Of a stretch of DNA of 64,000 bases, positions 58,375-64,000 are shown in pieces. A program made the position numbers and the translations under genes. The notes under the pieces were generated by a model. That model was not told the origin of the DNA, searched no databases, and saw only the letters and a program-made list of their open reading frames with translations. This stretch comes from Streptomyces sp. SJL17-4 (GTDB taxonomy: Bacteria > Actinomycetota > Actinomycetes > Streptomycetales > Streptomycetaceae), in assembly GCF_036826855.1 (NCBI RefSeq), contig NZ_CP104578.1, forward strand, positions 4,933,501 through 4,997,500. The letters run 5' to 3'. Position 1 is the stretch's first letter. Every line of letters begins with the position of its first letter.

Positions 58375-59394
58375 ATGAGGGACGGCAGCAGCCGGGCAGC
58401 TCTCGGGCGGAAGGTCATCGCTCCTGTCCTGGCAATCGGCGTCCTGGCAGTCGGCGCTCACCTGTGGCTGAACACCAACCTCTTCGCCGACGACGAGGTC
58501 TGCGGTGGGCTGGTGACCACCGACTCGGCCGCCGCCGCCTTCCCGTCGTCCGGCCGCGTCTCCGACCGCGACGGACCGGACTCCCGGCCGGATGACCGAC
58601 TCGCCTTCACCTGCACCGTCGAGAGCTCGTCGTTCCTGCCGGGCTCGGAGACCGAGCACATGCGCATCTCGGGCACCCGCGAGCGGGGCGACTTCCCCTT
58701 CACCGACGATGGCCGCTGGCCGAACCCGGCCACCACGTCGTTCTTCACCGGCGGCGCCACGGGCGCGGTCGGAGAGGACCACGGCTGGGTCCTGCTGCCG
58801 GGCACCTGCACGACGAAGGACGGGCCCGCCATCGTCGAGGGATACGCGCCCGAGGGCTCTGATCCCGTGCAGCTTGCCCGGCTCCTGACGGATGTCGCCA
58901 ACAAGGCGGCCGAACAGGCCGGGTGCCTCGACAAGGGGCCCCTCGGAGCTCCCACCGCTCTCACGGCGTCCCCGGAGCCACGGCCGGTCGATGACGCGGC
59001 GGTGTGCGGTCTCCAGGGACTCACGTTCCCCGGACCGGAAGTGCGGACCGGGGCGAAGGAGTCCGTGCAGGAGAGCCTCCGGCCCACCTGGGCCTGCGAG
59101 GTCGCCGGGTACGCCACCTACGCCGTGACCCAGGAACCGCGAATCGTCGAGGGCATCCTCTCCTCGCCCGGATTCAAGGAGCAGCCTCGGGTGGCCGGCC
59201 GCCAGGTCTCGGGCTTCGACCCCCGGCACGTCGTAGCCGACTGCGCAGGTGTTCCGACGTACTTCTCCCTGGAGTTCGGCCGGAGCTACCAGGACGCCGT
59301 CGGCGCGCCCGGTACCCCTCGCAGGCAGGACCTGTTCGACGACTTCGTCGAAGCCGCCGGCAAGCGGCTCGGCTGCTCCGCCCCGACCTCCTGA
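58375..59394 (+). CDS. Membrane-anchored extracytoplasmic protein
   Basis: 339 residues: N-terminal anchor (GRKVIAPVLAIGVLAVGAHLWL) then a secreted part with two related halves, each containing conserved Cys (VCGGLV, FTCTVE, GTCTTKD, AGCLDK, then VCGLQG, WACEVA, VADCAG, LGCSAP), likely four disulfides per protein. The duplicated layout matches streptomycete proteins next to WXG100-type genes. It starts one base after the previous stop, with GAGGAAGTGAG as ribosome site. Confidence 0.7.
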   Translation: MRDGSSRAALGRKVIAPVLAIGVLAVGAHLWLNTNLFADDEVCGGLVTTDSAAAAFPSSGRVSDRDGPDSRPDDRLAFTCTVESSSFLPGSETEHMRISGTRERGDFPFTDDGRWPNPATTSFFTGGATGAVGEDHGWVLLPGTCTTKDGPAIVEGYAPEGSDPVQLARLLTDVANKAAEQAGCLDKGPLGAPTALTASPEPRPVDDAAVCGLQGLTFPGPEVRTGAKESVQESLRPTWACEVAGYATYAVTQEPRIVEGILSSPGFKEQPRVAGRQVSGFDPRHVVADCAGVPTYFSLEFGRSYQDAVGAPGTPRRQDLFDDFVEAAGKRLGCSAPTS

Positions 59395-59405
59395 GGACAC
59401 GACAC

Positions 59406-60062
59406 GTGACACACGGACGACACCGACCGCTGATCGCGGCCGCCCTGGCGGCGGCGACCCTGGTGACCGGCTGCCAGAGCGATGCCGGAGGCGGTGCGGC
59501 GCCGCTGAGTCTGAGCGGACTGACCAAGACCGCCGACGGGATGCCCGACGACGGGGCCGACACCTGCCCGCTGCCCTATGACGTGGCCGAGGCGGCGAAG
59601 GCCGCGGGCCTGGACGGGGCGGCCGGAGCCGGACCCGTACAGGACGGCGGCGATCCCGTCGCCACGGCCGAGGGCGGCAAGCGGGCCAAGCCCGGGGAAC
59701 CGTTGGCCGAGAACCCGGGTGCCCTAGTGAGCTGCACCTTCCACATCGGCAAGGACGACGTGCAGGTCCACACCGTCGCCACCCGCACGCCTCAGGCCAT
59801 CGCCCCGCTGGCACCGGTGATCCAGATGATGTCCGGATCGTCCGTCGACGAGTTGGTCGGCTACACGAAGAAGGCCGGCGACGCCAAGGCCGGAGATGCC
59901 GTCGTCACCGACAGCGGCAACGTCGCCGCCGTACGGCTGAAACCGGATGGCGACGGCGACGCCTTCCTGCTCGTCGGCCTCGGGGAGGCGGGGGCAGCTT
60001 CCCCGGACCGGGAGCAACAGGTCGGCGACCTCGCCAAGGCACTCGCGGGCCAGGTGCAGTAA
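59406..60062 (+). CDS. Lipoprotein of unknown function
   Basis: 218 residues. The signal peptide ends in the lipobox LVTGC (Cys about residue 23), so it is lipid-anchored outside the membrane. The mature part has two further Cys (TCPLPY, VSCTFH) and a beta-rich C-terminal region. It probably works with the membrane protein before it; GTG 59406 is 11 bases after that stop. Confidence 0.75.
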   Translation: MTHGRHRPLIAAALAAATLVTGCQSDAGGGAAPLSLSGLTKTADGMPDDGADTCPLPYDVAEAAKAAGLDGAAGAGPVQDGGDPVATAEGGKRAKPGEPLAENPGALVSCTFHIGKDDVQVHTVATRTPQAIAPLAPVIQMMSGSSVDELVGYTKKAGDAKAGDAVVTDSGNVAAVRLKPDGDGDAFLLVGLGEAGAASPDREQQVGDLAKALAGQVQ

Positions 60063-60075
60063 GGCAGGGCAGGCA

Positions 60076-61034
60076 TCACGCCGCCTTCCGGAGTTCGTGC
60101 GCGCTGGTGCGGCCTTCGAGGAAGACCTGGTGGCTGGTGGCGTTCTGGGAGAGCGCGAAGCCGAGGACGAAGACCTTCTGGCGGTCGACGCCGTAGGCGA
60201 TCATGCGGCGGTTCCACAGGCTGAGGTCGAACTGGCTGTGGACGGACTCGGAACCGCTGCGGTACGGGTACACGAGTTGGCGGGAGAGCGTCTCCTGCGG
60301 GATCTGCTGGAGGTGCTCGGCGCGGTGGAAGCCGCGCTCGTGGTCGCTGGGGATCCGTCGGCCGGTCTCGGCGTCGCGCAGGGCCCGGTCCTCGGCCGTG
60401 GTGGTGATGCCGACGGGGACGCGGTACTCGTGGTCTCCGTGGCGGCAGGGAATCTTCAGCAGGTGGTACCAGCGGCTCTTGGTCACGCCGATGCGGGCTC
60501 CAGCCGAGTGATCGGTACGGGCTGGAGCACGCGGGTGCCGTCGTCGATGCGGATGCTCTCGGCGATGCGGCCCTGGTCGCACCACAGTTCGTGGCCGCTA
60601 CGGCACGGCTTGACGCGTTCGTAGAAGACGGGGTTGACCGAGCCGTGCTGCTTGTTGATCACGAGGAGTCCGCGCCGGGCCAGGGCGTCGCGGTGGACAC
60701 CGCGCAGGGCTCCGTCGTAGATGACGCCCATGCAGTCGGGCAGAACTGTCTTGAGCTGGGAGAACTGGCGGACCGCGATGGCGGCCTCGTCCTCGTACTC
60801 GCCGCCCGCCACGTGCGCGAACGTCAGGATGACGCGGGTCCAGTAGCCGTCGCCGCGCCCGGAACCGAAGAACCACTTCGTGCCGCGCACGGGCCGCTTC
60901 GCCTTCTCCCCGTTCTCGTAGTAGTCGCGGGCGGCCGGGTCGACCCGGTGGATGCGCAGATCGCCCGTGACGGGGTCGACCGTCTCCTGCTTGCGTGCCT
61001 TCGACGGTGCTTTGGGCACGGTGGCGTCACCCAC
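60076..61034 (-). pseudogene. Frameshifted gene of unknown function
   Basis: The 5' part (from 61034, starting MGDATVPKAPSKARKQE) ends at a stop at 60483; the continuing sequence RIGVTKSRWYHLLKIPCRHG is in another frame from about 60495 down to 60076. A -1 shift near 60490 joins them into a protein of about 318 residues with His/Cys-rich segments (KPCRSGHELWC, IPCRHGDHEY). It could be a transposase-like protein from a mobile element; I do not recognise the family. It lies beside an IS remnant. Confidence 0.6.
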
Positions 61035-61374
61035 GAGCAGCTGTCGGCGTTCCGGACGGCTCCACGTCTTCTCTCTTCCCGCCGACGGAACTCAGGAGCG
61101 GAACCGGGCCGTTCTCACCAGCGCGCCGGCCGATGACCTGATCACGTGAAACGGACCGTAGCGAGACCCGACGGCGCGCGGTCGTGGCTTCGATGACGGG
61201 CATGACCACGGCCCTCCCCGTGCCTTGCTCGGCGCCGCCTGAGCCATCCGGTGAGAGGCCCGTCGTCAGGGGCACGTACTTTGCGTGGTGCCGCTCAGGG
61301 GCGGCTGCCATTCCGGTATCCGATGATCGGTGGCTGCGGCCTGCAACGGCAGCCGACGTCGGCTTCGACCGCCG

Positions 61375-61590
61375 CAGCCGGTTGTAGACGCCTCTCCAGT
61401 TGCCGTACTTCTCCGGCAGATGGACCCACTGCGATCCGGTCTGGAACTTCCAGGCGATCGCGTCGATCACCTCTCGGTGGTCCCGCCACCGGCCGCCCCG
61501 CCTTGGTGTCCGGTCTCGGAGTAACGGCTCGATCCGCGCCCACTGCATGTCAGTCAACGGCACACAGAAACAACGATCCGCTGATCTCAA
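61375..61590 (-). pseudogene. IS5-family transposase remnant (5' end only)
   Basis: About 72 codons keep the N-terminal helix-turn-helix of an IS5-like transposase (LTDMQWARIEPLLRDRTPRR, IDAIAWKFQTGSQWVHLPEK, WRGVYNRLR). After that the frame runs into unrelated sequence and no DDE domain follows, so the gene is truncated. A second IS5 relative lies 6 kb away at 54201. Confidence 0.8.
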
Positions 61591-61599
61591 CGAAACTTC

Positions 61600-62157
61600 T
61601 TAGGATCCCGACGAGTCCGCGGAGGCCAGTCCGGTGTCCGACGGCTTACCGGGTTGATCGCCCAGCAACAGGATGAGCCCACACAGGCCACCGGCCAACC
61701 AGCTAGCCATCATCCACGTTCCCCAGCCGAAACCCAATGTCGCGATGAAGGCGACAGCCGATGTCGTGAGACCGGCAACAGCGGCACGCCGCGGGCCGTT
61801 GCCAGCATCCCACTCACGGCGCAGTACGCCAGTGCGCTGCCAGGTTCTCCAGAGACCGACACCCACGATGGTCGCTTCCACCACAACGAACCAGGCGGGA
61901 ATTGGAGGCAGACTGTCCGACCCCGCCTTGCCGCGCCACACGTCCATAAGCCCGCCGACCAAGACGACCGGCCCAGCCAGGGCGAACACCCCTGCCAGCA
62001 AGCGGAAGAAGCCAACGCCCACGACCGGTACGCCGACACCGCCAAACGGCATGACAGCGTGGGACAACCTGTGGAAGCGGTGGGCAGCTCCTCGGAAATC
62101 CGTCGCGACGATCCAGCCCACGGCCGTCGCGAACACCCCCCAAGCCACCGAGAACAT
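61600..62157 (-). CDS. Four-TM membrane protein, unknown
   Basis: 185 residues with hydrophobic segments at MFSVAWGVFATAVGWIVA, FFRLLAGVFALAGPVVLVGGL, AWFVVVEATIVGVGLW and a C-terminal pair (TTSAVAFIATLGFGWGTWMMASWLAGGL). There is no motif for a known activity. GTG 62160 or ATG 62157 starts it, after AAAGGGGG. Confidence 0.65.
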   Translation of the reverse strand: MFSVAWGVFATAVGWIVATDFRGAAHRFHRLSHAVMPFGGVGVPVVGVGFFRLLAGVFALAGPVVLVGGLMDVWRGKAGSDSLPPIPAWFVVVEATIVGVGLWRTWQRTGVLRREWDAGNGPRRAAVAGLTTSAVAFIATLGFGWGTWMMASWLAGGLCGLILLLGDQPGKPSDTGLASADSSGS

Positions 62158-62160
62158 CAC

Positions 62161-62864
62161 GCCCCCTTTGCTGTGAATTCGCCCCGGTCAGCGACGCCAC
62201 CGGCTGTGCCCGCCACGGTATACCGGCGTCATCAGCTCTCGGCATGCCGGATCCCGGCAAGGTGCGCGCTTGCCGGATGCCGGATGGACGCCCAGGCACA
62301 GGCGGGCTCCACACTACGGCCGACGCCTTACTCGGCAGGGATTCCGCATTCTCCGGGTCTCGCGGTTGTCTCCCGGCGCCTCAAAACGCGCAAGGTCCCC
62401 AACCTGGATCACTCCCTGTTCCGGGAGTGATCCAAACGAATGGCCCTAGATCGTCCAGGATCACCGGGGCGTGCGGTGCCCACTGCGAAGCCTGGTGCAA
62501 CCTCGCACAGGAAATACCGCGTCTCATGGAAGCGGTCCCTGCGCCCGTCCCGGTCGGTCGTGCCTGGCAGGCGACAGCCAGCGCCTTGATCGGGTGATGG
62601 ACGGTAGCTGGTTTCCGGTTCGCGGGTGTCCGTGACTGACCCCGGTGAATGGACGGCGCGTGCGCCGGCCTGTTCCGCCCGAAGCCCGATCCCTTCCTCT
62701 ACCGCGTGCGGAACGACCTTCTTCTGCACCCGCGAAGGACGTGAACGAAACACGCTTCTCCTGCCGGGCTCCGGCAGCGTCGCCGCCCAGGCGCTGCCGG
62801 AGCCGCCCCTCGTGCCGCCACCCGGTGCGCGAGACGCTGTCAAACCATCAGGGGAGGGGGCGGG
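62161..62864. other. Intergenic region with one hairpin
   Basis: About 700 bases between divergent membrane-protein genes. The only structured part is GGATCACTCCC-TGTTCC-GGGAGTGATCC (62406-62433), an 11-bp stem, terminator- or operator-like. Open frames here lack ribosome sites and I regard them as chance. Confidence 0.55.
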
Positions 62865-63875
62865 ATGAGGCATATGCCTTTCTTTCGTTGGGTGCTGACG
62901 TTGGGCTTCGTGCTCTTCGCGTGCGCGCTGGGCCTTTACGCCGCCGGATCGGACCTGCCCGATGCGCGTCAGATCGACCTGACGGTGCTCGACGAAAAGC
63001 CCGACGGATCGTGCCGGGTCCGCTGGGTCGACCCATACCAGAAGCGGGCGCGGGAAGCGTCCTACCACTGTGACGCCGGCCGCTCCTCCCTCCTCAAGGC
63101 ACCCCAGTACGCCGACAGCCGAGGCTATGGCTGGGAGAGCGGGTTCATGCTCACCGAGGGACCGGACCGGGGGAACCTGGAAGACCTCGCCGCCGAACCG
63201 GACCTCGGGTACGCGGACGGCTTCCTGTTGTCCGGGGTGCCGCTCATCGCTCTCGGGCTGATCGGAGGGAACCTCCGTGCCCTCCCGCGGGTTCTCGGCG
63301 TGGAGGCGCGGCTCGTCCGCCGTGCGACCCGACTGTCCGAGGCCGCCGCGTGGGCGGCCGAGGACTACGAGCGGGCTGTGGCGGCGGTACGGGAAGCAGG
63401 GCGTCACGGTGACCTGCCCAGGGCTGCAGGCAGCGGTCCCGCCAGCCCGCTGGTCACGGCGCTGTGGCTACTGAGGGAGGCGGGTCCACCGGCGTGCGAG
63501 ACAGCAGTTCTCGGCGCGAGGCTCACGAAACAGCTGCACGGGCTGTTGGACGATGCGGCGCCCGCCGCCGGGCTGCGGAACAGGCTGCAGGCCGGCCCGG
63601 CGGCCCGGCTGAACGCCGCCCGGGCCGTTGCCGAGTTGCGCCTGCTGCTGGCCGAATCAGAGCGGAACGGTCTTCCTGAGCGGTTCGCACAGACCTCGGT
63701 CGACCTGCTCCGGGGGCAGGACGTCGACCGAGCCGCCCTTGCGGCCGCGACGGACTTCGCACGGGATCCCGCCGCGTACCACCGTCTGTTGGAGCAGTTG
63801 ACGCGGCCCGAGTCCTCGGTCCCTCCGCCGACTTCGTCTCCCCGCCGGGGGCGACGATGGCGCCGACGTGGGTGA
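62865..63875 (+). CDS. Membrane protein with helical C terminus, unknown
   Basis: 336 residues. Two membrane segments (FFRWVLTLGFVLFACALGLYAAG and GFLLSGVPLIALGLIGGNL) bracket a small extracytoplasmic domain with two Cys; the remaining 200 residues are helical, Ala/Leu-rich and cytoplasmic, ending in a basic tail. No family is recognised. GGGGAGGGGG precedes ATG 62865. Confidence 0.65.
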   Translation: MRHMPFFRWVLTLGFVLFACALGLYAAGSDLPDARQIDLTVLDEKPDGSCRVRWVDPYQKRAREASYHCDAGRSSLLKAPQYADSRGYGWESGFMLTEGPDRGNLEDLAAEPDLGYADGFLLSGVPLIALGLIGGNLRALPRVLGVEARLVRRATRLSEAAAWAAEDYERAVAAVREAGRHGDLPRAAGSGPASPLVTALWLLREAGPPACETAVLGARLTKQLHGLLDDAAPAAGLRNRLQAGPAARLNAARAVAELRLLLAESERNGLPERFAQTSVDLLRGQDVDRAALAAATDFARDPAAYHRLLEQLTRPESSVPPPTSSPRRGRRWRRRG

Positions 63876-64000
63876 TGGTCCCGCAGGGCGCCAGCACGTT
63901 TCGTCGGTGCCGGGGCGGACCGGCCATACTCGGGCCTCTGAGCTGCGGTGATGGGCACTGCGTTCCGCGGGAGCCGGGGAAGCGTTTTCGGCAGCTTCCG

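Noticed and set aside
63404..63958. Minus-strand frame over the last gene
   Set aside because: It is antisense to the membrane protein at 62865-63875, with Arg/Ser/Pro-rich composition typical of shadows.

Overview
The window is high-G+C actinobacterial chromosome and almost certainly Streptomyces. Evidence: very strong GC bias at third codon positions, frequent GTG starts, an AfsR/AfsS regulatory pair, a DUF397/XRE pair, a GPP34 protein, a fused FbiC, and an integrated pSAM2-type actinomycete integrative and conjugative element (AICE). All names are assigned by reading translated sequence and motifs; no database search was run.

1-30.8 kb is chromosomal. A dispersed catabolic gene set (FadD3-like acyl-CoA synthetase, two amidohydrolases, two luciferase-like oxidoreductases, two SDR dehydrogenases, an aldehyde dehydrogenase, and an EthD-like protein) is largely tied together by eight copies of a CTGAC-N5-GTCAG palindrome in front of five transcription units. 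The cognate regulator is not in the window. Interleaved are afsR (3182-6475) and afsS (2722-2964) with a textbook 11-bp-spaced SARP repeat between them, an APC permease, two GNATs, a Tat-exported PHP protein, a third luciferase-like oxidoreductase, a CopG/PIN toxin-antitoxin pair, fbiC (F420 precursor FO), an ADP-ribosylglycohydrolase and an SSS symporter. The F420 gene sits close to potential F420 users.

30.9-38.2 kb holds DUF397 + XRE regulator, GPP34, a D-Ala-D-Ala carboxypeptidase with a long acidic cytoplasmic tail, a polytopic membrane protein and a SRPBCC-like protein.

38,241-53,777 is a complete AICE inserted in the 3' end of tRNA-Arg(CCT), bounded by 46-bp identical att cores. Its core is regulation (KorSA-like GntR, Nudix/Pif-like), transfer (FtsK-type Tra and Spd proteins), HUH rolling-circle Rep, Xis and tyrosine integrase. 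Its cargo is a translationally coupled small-gene operon with two GntR regulators, an AT-rich two-gene DUF262 + HEPN cassette (the best candidate for an undescribed defence system here), and a DarT/AbiGi-like gene next to the right end. The element carries its own tRNA 3' end and terminator, so the tRNA is rebuilt on insertion.

53.8-64 kb is a recombination-worn flank: an IS5-type element with a frameshifted transposase and an apparent passenger gene, a four-gene WXG100-like secretion/lipoprotein locus, a frameshifted gene, an IS5 remnant, and two membrane-protein genes.
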